Origin: Diaminobutyricimonas sp. LJ205
Lineage (GTDB): Bacteria; Actinomycetota; Actinomycetes; Actinomycetales; Microbacteriaceae
Reading direction: 5' to 3'
Length of the DNA stretch: 64,000 bases
NCBI RefSeq assembly: GCF_009755725.1
Contig: NZ_CP046619.1
Coordinates: 2,542,001-2,606,000 of the forward strand
Shown: positions 40,301 to 48,368 of the stretch, piece after piece
Numbering within the stretch: the first letter of the stretch is position 1
Layout of the letters: each line of letters starts with the position of its first letter
Translations under genes and position numbers: made by a program
The notes under the pieces: model-generated
Told to the model about the DNA's origin: nothing
Databases searched by the model: none
What the model saw: only the letters and a program-made list of their open reading frames with translations

Positions 40301-40515
40301 CTAGAAAAGAGCGAGAACAAAATCCGGATGCTGCGCTGAAACCCGGTAGTCAATGTTAACCGAATGCACGCGCTGCTATTCCAAGCAGTCCATAATGTCC
40401 TCTAGCGGTAGTGATTTCCCTGAAACACTGTCGTCACAACCGAGAAGTAACGTCAACGACGACGACACGCCAGTCACAGCGGAACTACCCACCCAACTGG
40501 CGTCATGGAGGTCCT

Positions 40516-41838
40516 GTGGAATCAGCTCGCCAGACGATGACCCGTGTGTTCCGCATGGTGCTCCTCGTCCTCACCGCTCTGCTTGCAGCACTGATCATGC
40601 TCTCGGCCGCGCCGCCCGCGCACGCCGATGAGGTCGGTGCCGAAGAGCCATACAAGATCAGCGGCAACGTCCAGTTGGACGGTGAACCGCTCGAAGATGT
40701 CCTCATCACGGTCACCGGGGACGGCGTGGATCTCGAGGTGGAGACCGACGCCGAAGGCCAGTGGCGCGTTGGCGTGCCCGAGCGGGCCGAGTACACGGTG
40801 ACCCTCGTCGAGTCGACTCTGCCCGAGGGCATCGCCGTGGTCGATGAAACCGGCGCAGACGACAGTCCCAATGAGAAGGAGGTCGAGATCGGTCCTGGCG
40901 GGCGGGTCACGATGAACTTCTTCATCGGCGAGGGCGAAAGAAACGTCACCAGCTTCTTCGACCAACTCGTCTCACGACTCTTCAACGGCCTGAACTTCGG
41001 CCTCATGCTCGGTCTCGCCGCAGTGGGCGCCTCACTCGTGTACGGCACGACCGGCCTCGCGAACTTCGCGCACGCCGAGATGGTGACCTTCGGCGCGATT
41101 GTCGCGTTCCTGCTCGGCACGAACCTTGGTGTGCCGTTGCTCGCAGCCATTCCGCTTGCGGTCATCATCAGCGGCGTGTTCGGGTGGGCAATGGATGCCG
41201 GCCTCTGGCGCCCGCTCCGACATAAAGGCCTCGGGCTTGTGCAGCTGATGATCGTGAGCATCGGCCTGTCCCTCACGCTGCGCTATGTCTTCCAGTACTA
41301 CATCGGCGGCGGCACCCTGCAGCTGCCCGGGTCGGCTGAAGCAGAGTTCAACGTCTTCGGCGCCGTGACCATGAGCTGGATCGACGTCGCCAGCATGGCG
41401 ATGAGTGTCATCGTGCTGGTGGTCTTCGCACTGTGGCTGCTCTACTCACGGATGGGCAAGGCGACCCGCGCGATCTCGGACAACCCGTCGCTCGCGGCGG
41501 CATCCGGAATCGACGTCGACCGGGTGGTGCGCTGGGTGTGGATCATCTCGGCAGCGATGGCCGGTCTTGCCGGCATCCTCTACGCCTACTTCCGTCCCGG
41601 CATCAAATGGGACATGGGCGCCCAGATCCTCTTGCTCGTGTTCGCGAGCATCACCCTGGGCGGTCTGGGCACGGCGTTCGGCGCGCTGCTCGGTTCGATA
41701 ATCGTCGGCGTCCTCGTTGAAGTGTCCACTCTGTGGATCCCGTCGGACCTGAAGTACGTCGGTGCGCTCGGACTGCTCGTTGTGATCCTGCTCGTCCGGC
41801 CACAGGGCATCCTGGGTCGCAAAGAAAGAATTGGTTAG
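40516..41838 (+). CDS. livH: Branched-chain amino-acid ABC permease LivH with N-terminal extracytoplasmic beta domain
   Basis: 440 residues from GTG 40516 with GGAGG four bases upstream. Residues 1-38 form a signal peptide (VLLVLTALLAALIMLSAAPPAHA). Residues about 45-135 are a carboxypeptidase-regulatory/Cna-B-like sandwich (ISGNVQLDGEPLEDVLITVTGD, VETDAEGQWRVGVPERAEYTVTL). Residues about 150-435 are a normal LivH permease (NGLNFGLMLGLAAVGASLVYGTTGLANFAHAEM; RAISDNPSLAAASGID; VRPQGILG). Ordinary LivH is about 290-310 residues, so the extra domain is unusual. First gene of livHMGF. Confidence 0.9.
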   Translation: MESARQTMTRVFRMVLLVLTALLAALIMLSAAPPAHADEVGAEEPYKISGNVQLDGEPLEDVLITVTGDGVDLEVETDAEGQWRVGVPERAEYTVTLVESTLPEGIAVVDETGADDSPNEKEVEIGPGGRVTMNFFIGEGERNVTSFFDQLVSRLFNGLNFGLMLGLAAVGASLVYGTTGLANFAHAEMVTFGAIVAFLLGTNLGVPLLAAIPLAVIISGVFGWAMDAGLWRPLRHKGLGLVQLMIVSIGLSLTLRYVFQYYIGGGTLQLPGSAEAEFNVFGAVTMSWIDVASMAMSVIVLVVFALWLLYSRMGKATRAISDNPSLAAASGIDVDRVVRWVWIISAAMAGLAGILYAYFRPGIKWDMGAQILLLVFASITLGGLGTAFGALLGSIIVGVLVEVSTLWIPSDLKYVGALGLLVVILLVRPQGILGRKERIG

Positions 41839-41849
41839 GGAGGCCCGAC

Positions 41850-42830
41850 ATGGATTGGTTGCAGATTTTCTCCAACACGGCGTCATCCCTCCTCGGGCCG
41901 GCGACGATCGCTTACGCACTGGCAGCCATCGGATTGGCCGTGCACTTCGGCTACGCCGGCCTGCTGAACATGGGTATCGCCGCCTACATGGCGATCGGCG
42001 CTTACGGGTATGCCATCTCCGTACTCACCTTCGGTTTCCCCTGGTGGCTCGGCATCCTGCTCGGGCTCGCCGCCTCCGTGGTCTTCTCGTTCATCCTGGG
42101 CATTCCAACCCTGCGGTTGCGCGGTGACTACCTGGCGATCGTGACCATCGCGGCGGCGGAAATCGTCCGACTGCTGTTCCTCACGACGACGTTCGATGAG
42201 TTCACCGGTTCCGCCGACGGGCTCAGCGGGTACCACACCAGTTTCCGCGCCTCGAACCCGATCCCGCCGGGAACCTACGGGTTTGGGCCGTGGGTCTACA
42301 ACGAGACCGGCTGGTGGGTGCGCATCATCGGCATCGTCTTCGTCATCCTCGCCGCCGCGATCGTCTGGGCACTCATGCGCAGCCCATGGGGCCGAGTCAT
42401 CAAGGGCATTCGCGAAGATGAGGATGCCGTGCGCGCGCTGGGCAAGAACGTGTTCTCGTACAAGATGCAGGCACTCGTCCTCGGCGGCATCTTCGGCGCC
42501 CTGGGTGGTGTCGTGTACGCGCTGCCGTCCTCGGTCAACCCCGGCGTCTACGTGACGTCGCTGACCTTCTTCGTCTGGACGGCGCTCCTGCTCGGTGGTG
42601 CTGCGACGGTATTCGGTCCGATTCTCGGCTCGGTCATCTTCTGGCTCGTGCAAACCTTCCTGAGCAACGTCCTCCCCGCGCTCGTCCAGTCCGGTGTCCT
42701 GCCGTTCATGTCGGTCGTGCAGGCGCAGACCCTGCGGTTCATCATCGTCGGCGTGGCGCTCATGCTGCTCGTCATATTCAGGCCGCAGGGCATCCTCGGC
42801 AACAAGAAGGAGCTGACCTTTGTCAAGTAA
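41850..42830 (+). CDS. livM: Branched-chain amino-acid ABC permease LivM
   Basis: 326 residues from ATG 41850 with GGGAGG upstream. LivM features: NMGIAAYMAIGAYGYAI, IPTLRLRGDYLAIVTIAAAEIVRLLF, the EAA-like cytoplasmic loop GRVIKGIREDEDAVRALGKNVFSYKMQALVLGG, LLLGGAATVFGPILGSV and RPQGILGNKKE. Heterodimer partner of LivH. Overlaps livG by 11 nt. Confidence 0.94.
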   Translation: MDWLQIFSNTASSLLGPATIAYALAAIGLAVHFGYAGLLNMGIAAYMAIGAYGYAISVLTFGFPWWLGILLGLAASVVFSFILGIPTLRLRGDYLAIVTIAAAEIVRLLFLTTTFDEFTGSADGLSGYHTSFRASNPIPPGTYGFGPWVYNETGWWVRIIGIVFVILAAAIVWALMRSPWGRVIKGIREDEDAVRALGKNVFSYKMQALVLGGIFGALGGVVYALPSSVNPGVYVTSLTFFVWTALLLGGAATVFGPILGSVIFWLVQTFLSNVLPALVQSGVLPFMSVVQAQTLRFIIVGVALMLLVIFRPQGILGNKKELTFVK

Positions 42831-43791
42831 CACGGTCCCTCCCACCGCCCGCGCCAAGACGACCGGCCTGCACCGCGGGGACTTCGTCCCCGGTGTGCCC
42901 AAGGTTGACCCGATCATCGTCGCGGACAACGTCACCCGCACCTTCGGCGGTTTGACCGCCGTCGATGTCGACCACGTCGAGATCCCACGCAACGCGATCA
43001 CGGCGTTGATCGGCCCCAACGGGGCAGGCAAGACCACCCTGTTCAACCTGCTCACCGGGTTCGATAAACCGGATAGCGGGCAGTGGACCTACGATGGCAC
43101 CGCCCTGTCGGGTGTCCCGTCGTTCAAGGTGTCCCGGCTCGGCCAGGTGCGCACGTTCCAGCTGACCAAGGTGCTGTCACTGCTCACCGTGCTCGAGAAC
43201 ATGAAGCTCGGTGGCCGCCACCAGGCCGGTGAGCGATTCTTCGCGAGCCTGTTTCCAGTGTTCTGGCGCAAGCAGGAGGCCGACCTCGACGACAAGGCCA
43301 TCGAACTGCTGACCCGGTTCAAGCTGGATGACAAGAAGGAAGACTTTGCGGCCAGCCTGTCCGGCGGACAGCGCAAGCTGCTGGAGATGGCCCGCGCGCT
43401 GATGTGCGACCCGCAGCTGGTGCTGCTGGATGAGCCGATGGCAGGCGTGAACCCCGCGCTCACCCAGTCGCTGCTCGACCACATCCTGGACCTCAAGGAC
43501 CAGGGGATGACGGTGCTCTTCGTCGAGCACGACATGAACATGGTCCGGCACATCGCCGACTGGGTGCTCGTCATGGCCGAGGGCAAACTCGTCGCCGAGG
43601 GACCACCGGACGTGGTCATGAAGAATCCCGCCGTCATCGACGCGTACCTCGGTGCCCACCAGGACGTCGACCTCGGCGTGGTGACTGGACGAGTGCAAGG
43701 AGAGATGACCGAGGCAGCGGAGATTCTGCTCGCCGACGTCGAAGAGGTCTCCACCCAGGGTGAGACCGACGAGAAGGAGACGACCAAGTGA
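42820..43791 (+). CDS. livG: Branched-chain amino-acid ABC ATPase LivG
   Basis: 323 residues from TTG 42820, inside the livM end. Walker A GPNGAGKTT, signature LSGGQRKLLEMARAL, Walker B LVLLDEPMAGVNP, H-loop VEHDMNMV, and the LivG-type helical insert. The N-terminus has about 30 extra residues and the C-terminus about 40 acidic extra residues (EILLADVEEVSTQGETDEKE) relative to common LivG. Confidence 0.94.
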   Translation: MSSNTVPPTARAKTTGLHRGDFVPGVPKVDPIIVADNVTRTFGGLTAVDVDHVEIPRNAITALIGPNGAGKTTLFNLLTGFDKPDSGQWTYDGTALSGVPSFKVSRLGQVRTFQLTKVLSLLTVLENMKLGGRHQAGERFFASLFPVFWRKQEADLDDKAIELLTRFKLDDKKEDFAASLSGGQRKLLEMARALMCDPQLVLLDEPMAGVNPALTQSLLDHILDLKDQGMTVLFVEHDMNMVRHIADWVLVMAEGKLVAEGPPDVVMKNPAVIDAYLGAHQDVDLGVVTGRVQGEMTEAAEILLADVEEVSTQGETDEKETTK

Positions 43792-44552
43792 CCAGCACTG
43801 CCCCGGCCGCAGCGCCGGCTCCCGCCCCCGTCGGCGCCCCGGTCATCGAGGCCAAGGACATCGTCGCGGGGTACCTCCCGGGCGTGAACATCCTGAAGGG
43901 CGCGAACCTGGTCGCCCATAAGGGCGAGCTGATCGGCATCATCGGCCCTAACGGCGCCGGCAAGTCCACGCTGCTCAAGGCCATCTTCGGGCAGGTGAAG
44001 GTGCATGAGGGCGAGATTCTGCTCAACGGCACCGACATCACCGGGCTGAAGGCCAACAAGCTCGTCGCCCGCGGCGTCGGCTTCGTCCCGCAGAACAACA
44101 ACGTGTTCCCGAGCCTGACGATCGAGGAGAACCTGCAGATGGGGCTCTACCAGCGCCCCAAGGCATACAAGGAGCAACTCGAGTTCGTCGTCGGCATCTT
44201 CGCGGAGCTCGGCAAGCGGCTCAGCCAGCGTGCCGGCTCGCTGTCCGGCGGTGAACGTCAGATGGTCGCCATGTCGCGGGCGCTGATGATGCGGCCCGAG
44301 GTGCTGCTGCTTGACGAGCCATCGGCCGGTCTGTCGCCGGTCCGGCAGGATGAGGCGTTCATCCGCGTCTCCGAGATCAACAAGGCCGGTGTGACGACCA
44401 TCATGGTCGAGCAGAACGCGCGCCGCTGCCTGCAGATCTGTGACCGCGGTTATGTGCTCGACCAGGGCCGCGACGCCTACCACGGCAGTGGCCGGGACCT
44501 GCTGCACGATCCGAAGGTGATCGGGCTGTACCTGGGCACGCTCGGCGAGTAG
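43788..44552 (+). CDS. livF: Branched-chain amino-acid ABC ATPase LivF
   Basis: 254 residues from GTG 43788 overlapping livG (GTGA). Walker A GPNGAGKST, LSGGERQMVAMSRALM, Walker B VLLLDEPSAGLSP, VEQNARRCLQ and GYVLDQGRDAYHGSG. An Ala/Pro-rich start (TSTAPAAAPAPAPVGAP) precedes the domain. Last gene of the plus-strand liv operon. Confidence 0.95.
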   Translation: MTSTAPAAAPAPAPVGAPVIEAKDIVAGYLPGVNILKGANLVAHKGELIGIIGPNGAGKSTLLKAIFGQVKVHEGEILLNGTDITGLKANKLVARGVGFVPQNNNVFPSLTIEENLQMGLYQRPKAYKEQLEFVVGIFAELGKRLSQRAGSLSGGERQMVAMSRALMMRPEVLLLDEPSAGLSPVRQDEAFIRVSEINKAGVTTIMVEQNARRCLQICDRGYVLDQGRDAYHGSGRDLLHDPKVIGLYLGTLGE

Positions 44553-44607
44553 CTGCCGCACAAGAACTTGAGGGCCTCGGCGAGTACGCCGGGGCTCTCT
44601 TGCTGTG

Positions 44608-44653
44608 CGCTGGTCGAGCTTGCCAGGACCGGTCTCGGCAAGCTCGACCAGCG
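44608..44653. repeat. 17-bp inverted repeat of the TGGTCGAG type
   Basis: CGCTGGTCGAGCTTGCC and its exact complement enclose 12 bases. Similar TGGTCGAG words occur at 25129, 48289, 48331 and 57551, suggesting a dispersed intergenic repeat family. It lies between livF and livK. Confidence 0.7.
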
Positions 44654-44667
44654 GCTATGCGACACAA

Positions 44668-44697
44668 GAGGGGCCCCGGCTTTCGCCGGGGCCCCTC
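44668..44697. terminator. Bidirectional terminator between livF and livK
   Basis: 13-bp perfect stem (GAGGGGCCCCGGC and complement) with loop TTTC, 16 bp from the livK stop. Confidence 0.85.
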
Positions 44698-44713
44698 GAG
44701 GTTGCGGTGGAGG

Positions 44714-45994
44714 TTACTCCGCCGCGGTGTACCGGTTGTCCGGGCCGAACTGGTAGATACCAATCGTGGCCTCGGTCGGGTCGCCCACCTCGTTGAAGGT
44801 GATCGGGCCCGAGATGCCGTCGTAGTCGGCTTCTCCACCCTCGAGGATGATGTCCGCGCACTCCTGGAACGTCGTGCACTTCTCGCCGTCCTCACCGCCG
44901 CCGGAGACCGACTGCAGCTCCGCAGCGATCTCGGTGCCCACGATCGAGTTTGCCTTCAGAGCAGCAAGAGCCAGCAGGATCACCGCGTCGTACGACTCGG
45001 CGCCGTAGGTGTACTCGGTCAGCGCCGGGTTGCCCTCCGCCTGCCAGAACTCGTTCAGCTCTGAGGTGAAGTCGGCCAGGTCGTCGACGTTCGTGCCGGG
45101 GAAGGTTCCCTTCGCGCCCTCGAGTGAACCGGGCGGGAACTGCTCGCCGAACTGGGCAAGGTTGCCGTCGACGAAGTACAGGTTCTCGCTCGGGAACTGG
45201 CCGAAGAGGTTCGGCAGGATGGTCTTGACTTCTTCGAACGTGATCAGGGCGATCGCGTCCGGGTCAGCCGCCAGCAGTTCGCTGAGCTGCGAGTCGAAGC
45301 TGGTGTCACCGGTGTTGTAGGTCGGCTGTGCGACCACTTCACCGCCGGCGGCTTCGAACGCTTCCTGCGTGTACTTGGCGAGTCCAGTGCCGTACGAGTC
45401 GTTCAGCACGAGCATGCCGAGCGTCTGGTGGCCGTCCGCGGCGATCTCGTTGCCGAGCACCTCACCCTGCAGCACATCGGACGGCGCAGTACGGAAGTAC
45501 AGGTCGTTGTCCTCGTACGTGGTGAATGCGTCGGATGTGTTCGCCGGCGAGAACTGGATGACACCCTCACCGATCACCTGGTCGATGAACTGCAGCGAGG
45601 TTCCCGACGACGCGGCACCGATGATGGCCGATACATCCTCGCTCAGGAGGCGGGGAATCTCGGTCTCATAGGCCTTGTTGTCGGTGTCGCCGGAGTCACC
45701 TTCGATGATTTCGATGGTGATGCCGACATTGGCTTCGTTGATCTGGGATGCTGCGTAAGCGACGCCCGCGTTCTCGGGCGGGCCGAGGAAGGCCAGGTTT
45801 CCGGTCTGCGGCAGCGCTGTGCCGACCTTAAGAGTCAGGTCGCGCGCCCCTGTGTCGCCGCCTGGCTCCTCGTCCGGGGTCTGAGCGGCACAGCCGCTCA
45901 GGACCAACGCGCTCGCGCCCAACAAGGCGAGGCCGCTGAATGCTGCCCTCAGCGTGCGTGAGCGGGATGCTGGGGCCTTCATAAGAACACTCAT
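44714..45994 (-). CDS. livK: Branched-chain amino-acid substrate-binding lipoprotein LivK
   Basis: 426 residues from ATG 45994 (GGAG 5 bases upstream). Signal peptide with lipobox VLSGC; mature protein is a two-lobe periplasmic-binding protein, type 1 fold (LKVGTALPQTGNLAFLGPPENAGVAYAASQINEAN; SAIIGAASSGTSLQFIDQV; GMLVLNDSYGTGLAKYTQEAFEAAGGEVV; YGAESYDAVILLALAALKA). A C-terminal CTTFQEC pair may form a disulfide. Encoded convergently with livHMGF; it is the expected ligand receptor for that transporter. Confidence 0.93.
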   Translation of the reverse strand: MSVLMKAPASRSRTLRAAFSGLALLGASALVLSGCAAQTPDEEPGGDTGARDLTLKVGTALPQTGNLAFLGPPENAGVAYAASQINEANVGITIEIIEGDSGDTDNKAYETEIPRLLSEDVSAIIGAASSGTSLQFIDQVIGEGVIQFSPANTSDAFTTYEDNDLYFRTAPSDVLQGEVLGNEIAADGHQTLGMLVLNDSYGTGLAKYTQEAFEAAGGEVVAQPTYNTGDTSFDSQLSELLAADPDAIALITFEEVKTILPNLFGQFPSENLYFVDGNLAQFGEQFPPGSLEGAKGTFPGTNVDDLADFTSELNEFWQAEGNPALTEYTYGAESYDAVILLALAALKANSIVGTEIAAELQSVSGGGEDGEKCTTFQECADIILEGGEADYDGISGPITFNEVGDPTEATIGIYQFGPDNRYTAAE

Positions 45995-46092
45995 GTTGCT
46001 CCTAGTGTGTGTAATCACAGAACACGTCAGCACGGGCCGCACTGCCGTTACGCAACGGTATTGAGTGATTGGGCCCGGCACAATACATGAGG

Positions 46093-46108
46093 GTTACATC
46101 GGTGTAAC
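46093..46108. promoter_or_regulatory. GTTACA-TCGG-TGTAAC palindrome in the livK promoter region
   Basis: Perfect 6-4-6 inverted repeat about 100 bp upstream of livK. On the livK strand TTACAC and TATTGT, 16 bases apart, could be -35 and -10, so the palindrome would overlap the -35. A second palindrome, CCGTT-GCGT-AACGG, lies nearer to livK. Operator function is inferred. Confidence 0.4.
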
Positions 46109-46172
46109 AAATATTGCGTTACTCGGCGGTGAACGCCGCTAACCTGCGGGATCCGAACGTATTTCGCCGAGA

Positions 46173-46814
46173 TCAGAGCGCGCGGGCGTACTTGAACGGA
46201 AACCCGTCGGTGTGAGCGGCGCTGCATTCGCCGAAGCTTGTGCAATCGGTGCTGCCGGCGTCGATCGCGGCCAGGCCGAAGTCGAGCGAGGCCGCCCCGT
46301 CGTCCCCGCTGATGACGGCTGCGAGCGCGATGCGCACGACTTCGTCATACGCCGACAGGGCCGCCCCGGTGAAGTTGTCGACGTTCGGGTCCATCTGCGC
46401 GAGTCGGGTGGCCATCCCCTCGTCCGGGGATTCCGACCCGGAGATCGGGATGACGAAGGCGTCGGACGACTCCGCGCCGATCTCGGCGAGGATCACGTCG
46501 ACACCGCGCGCGACCAGGTCGGCCGAGGCCGCTTCAGCGACACCGCGGTGGATGACCTGCACGGGCGCCCCGTTCACGCCGCCGGCATCGTTGATCTCGC
46601 GAACGGCCAGTTCGACGGCCGCAACGATTGCGGCACCGCCGGCGGCGGCATCCGTCTGCGTGCCAATGCGGAGCACGCCGTCACCCGACGCAGCGGGCGC
46701 AGACTGCGTCGGTTTCGGCTTCGGGGCGGGAGCGGGTTCGGCAGTGCACCCGGCGAGCGCTCCGGTGATCGCTGCGGCGAACGCGAGGGCGGTGATCAGG
46801 GACGTGCGGGGCAT
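46173..46814 (-). CDS. Half-length LivK-like lipoprotein (internally deleted paralogue)
   Basis: 213 residues from ATG 46814 (GGAAGG upstream). Lipobox ALAGC, a Pro-Lys linker (PAPAPKPKPTQSAP), the start of lobe 1 (LRIGTQTDAAAGGAAIVAAVELAVREINDAGGVNGAPVQVIHRG, VDVILAEIG), then directly the C-terminal part of the fold (LSAYDEVVRIALAAVISGDD, DCTSFGEC). The Cys-containing end mirrors CTTFQEC of the neighbouring LivK. The whole of lobe 2 is missing, yet the frame is clean, so it is probably expressed. It cannot bind ligand in the usual hinged way. Confidence 0.7.
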   Translation of the reverse strand: MPRTSLITALAFAAAITGALAGCTAEPAPAPKPKPTQSAPAASGDGVLRIGTQTDAAAGGAAIVAAVELAVREINDAGGVNGAPVQVIHRGVAEAASADLVARGVDVILAEIGAESSDAFVIPISGSESPDEGMATRLAQMDPNVDNFTGAALSAYDEVVRIALAAVISGDDGAASLDFGLAAIDAGSTDCTSFGECSAAHTDGFPFKYARAL

Positions 46815-46862
46815 GCGGAAGCCTTCCGGTGCGATTGAGGACACCGGCAGACTAGCCAGCCG

Positions 46863-47789
46863 TCACGCCGGTGTGACGGAGGCGCGGCGGGGTCGCGCAG
46901 ACAGGAACATGTCAATGCTCAGCACGATGATCGCCACCCAGACGAGCCCGAAGCCGATCCAGCGCTCGAGGGGCATGTCCTCCTGCAGGATGAATGCCCC
47001 GAACAGGAACTGCAGCACAGGTGCCAGGTACTGGGTCATGCCCATCCAGGTGAGCGGCAGCCGGCGCGAAGCGGCCGCGAACAACAGCAGCGGCACGGCG
47101 GTCACCACGCCGGCGCCGAGCAGGAGAAGGGCATGCCCGGGACCCGCAGTGCCCAGGGTCAGTCCGCCCATCGAGCCCATCACGATGAGCGTGACGATAG
47201 CCGCGGGGGTCAGCCATGCGGTCTCCAGTGTGAGCCCGCTGATCGCGTCGACCTGAGACCCGACCTTCTTCTTGACGAAGCCGTAGAGGGCGAACGAGGC
47301 GGCGATGATGAGCGCGATCCACGGCACCTCCCCATAGCCGATCGCGATGACGAGCACCGCCACGACAACGAGCGCGACGGAAGCCCACTGCAGCGGCCGC
47401 AGCCGCTCGCCGAGCACCAGCACGCCAAGCAGCACCGTCACCACCGGGTTGAGGAAGTAGCCGAGGGATGTCTCGAGGATCTGGCCATTCAAGGCGGCGT
47501 AGACGAAGACGAGCCAGTTGATCACGATGAACAGACCGGCGATGGCCATCGCCGCCAGCAGTCGCCTGTTGCGGGCGATCGCAGCGAACGCGCGCCACCC
47601 GCGGGTGACACTGAGCAGGATGGCGCAGAAGACCAGCGAGAGTACGACTCGCAAGGCAACAATCTCGACCGGCCCGCTGGGGGCCAGCAGCAGGAAGTAG
47701 ACCGGCAGCACGCCCCACAGGCCGTACGCGCCGATCGCGAATCCGATGCCAGACCGCCGGTCCATGGCCGGATCTCGAGAAGAAGTCAT
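46863..47789 (-). CDS. rarD: RarD/EamA-family transporter
   Basis: 308 residues with ten hydrophobic helices in two EamA repeats (GIGFAIGAYGLWGVLPVYFLLLAP; NWLVFVYAALNGQILETSLGYFLNPVVTVLLGVLVLGERL; WMGMTQYLAPVLQFLFGAFILQEDM). The GYFLNPVV and QYLAPV signatures are those of RarD proteins. Substrate unknown (drug/metabolite superfamily). ATG 47789; ATG 47765 is possible. Confidence 0.88.
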   Translation of the reverse strand: MTSSRDPAMDRRSGIGFAIGAYGLWGVLPVYFLLLAPSGPVEIVALRVVLSLVFCAILLSVTRGWRAFAAIARNRRLLAAMAIAGLFIVINWLVFVYAALNGQILETSLGYFLNPVVTVLLGVLVLGERLRPLQWASVALVVVAVLVIAIGYGEVPWIALIIAASFALYGFVKKKVGSQVDAISGLTLETAWLTPAAIVTLIVMGSMGGLTLGTAGPGHALLLLGAGVVTAVPLLLFAAASRRLPLTWMGMTQYLAPVLQFLFGAFILQEDMPLERWIGFGLVWVAIIVLSIDMFLSARPRRASVTPA

Positions 47790-47825
47790 CGATCAAGCCT
47801 ATGCGTGGAAAGTTCCGGGAATGAC

Positions 47826-47855
47826 GAAGGCCCGATGGCGAACCACCGGGCCTTC
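47826..47855 (-). terminator. Terminator downstream of groES
   Basis: GAAGGCCCG...CGGGCCTTC stem strengthened by TGG/CCA in the centre, 17 bp after the groES stop. Confidence 0.75.
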
Positions 47856-47871
47856 ACTCTCGCAGATCGTC

Positions 47872-48168
47872 TTAGCGGACGATGACCGCGAGCACGTCGC
47901 GAGCGGAAAGCACGAGCAGGTCCTCGCCGCCGTACTTGACCTCGGTTCCTCCGTACTTGGAGTAGATCACCTTGTCACCGACGGCGACGTCGAGCGGCAC
48001 GCGGTTTCCGTTGTCGTCAATGCGGCCGGGGCCGACTGCCACGACCTCGCCCTCCTGGGGCTTTTCCTTCGCAGTGTCAGGGATGACGAGACCGGAAGCA
48101 GTAGTCTGCTCCGCCTCAACCTGACGAATGACGATGCGATCCTCGAGCGGCTTGATGGAGACCGACAC
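47872..48168 (-). CDS. groES: Co-chaperonin GroES
   Basis: 98 residues: [47 protein letters not shown], the mobile loop, and [32 protein letters not shown]. It forms the heptameric lid of GroEL. No groEL follows here; the gene stands alone between rarD and two CIRCE elements. Confidence 0.97.
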   Translation of the reverse strand: MSVSIKPLEDRIVIRQVEAEQTTASGLVIPDTAKEKPQEGEVVAVGPGRIDDNGNRVPLDVAVGDKVIYSKYGGTEVKYGGEDLLVLSARDVLAVIVR

Positions 48169-48203
48169 GGTTGACCTCTTCTTTCTGAGACAAATCCGGG
48201 GTT

Positions 48204-48230
48204 AGCACTCTCACATCGAGTGTGCCAAAA
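48204..48230. promoter_or_regulatory. CIRCE element 1 upstream of groES
   Basis: TTAGCACTC, nine bases, GTGTGCCAA: 16 of 18 arm positions agree with the consensus. It starts 36 bp upstream of the groES ATG. HrcA operator. Confidence 0.85.
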
Positions 48231-48248
48231 CCCAGTGTAGGCAAAGGG

Positions 48249-48275
48249 TTGGCACTCGTGCAACGTGAGTGCCAA
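48249..48275. promoter_or_regulatory. CIRCE element 2 upstream of groES
   Basis: TTGGCACTC, nine bases, GAGTGCCAA: a perfect inverted repeat and one-per-arm variant of CIRCE, 18 bp beyond element 1. Paired CIRCE sites are known upstream of actinobacterial groES. Confidence 0.85.
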
Positions 48276-48284
48276 CCGTTTCGC

Positions 48285-48352
48285 TGGTCGAGCACCTTCG
48301 AGATCTCGGCAGGCTCGATCAACGGGCGCCTGGTCGAGCCGGCCGAGACCGA
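48285..48352. repeat. Two TGGTCGAGC repeat units upstream of the methyltransferase
   Basis: CGCTGGTCGAGCACCTTCGA and CCTGGTCGAGCCGGCCGAGA occur about 42 bp apart, with a CTCGGCAGGCTCGATCAACG inverted partner between them. Same word family as the repeat at 44608. Confidence 0.6.
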
Positions 48353-48368
48353 GTGGGAGGATAACCAG

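Noticed and set aside
46070-46160. tRNA or riboswitch upstream of livK
   Set aside because: The inverted repeats do not assemble into a cloverleaf or a known aptamer pattern.
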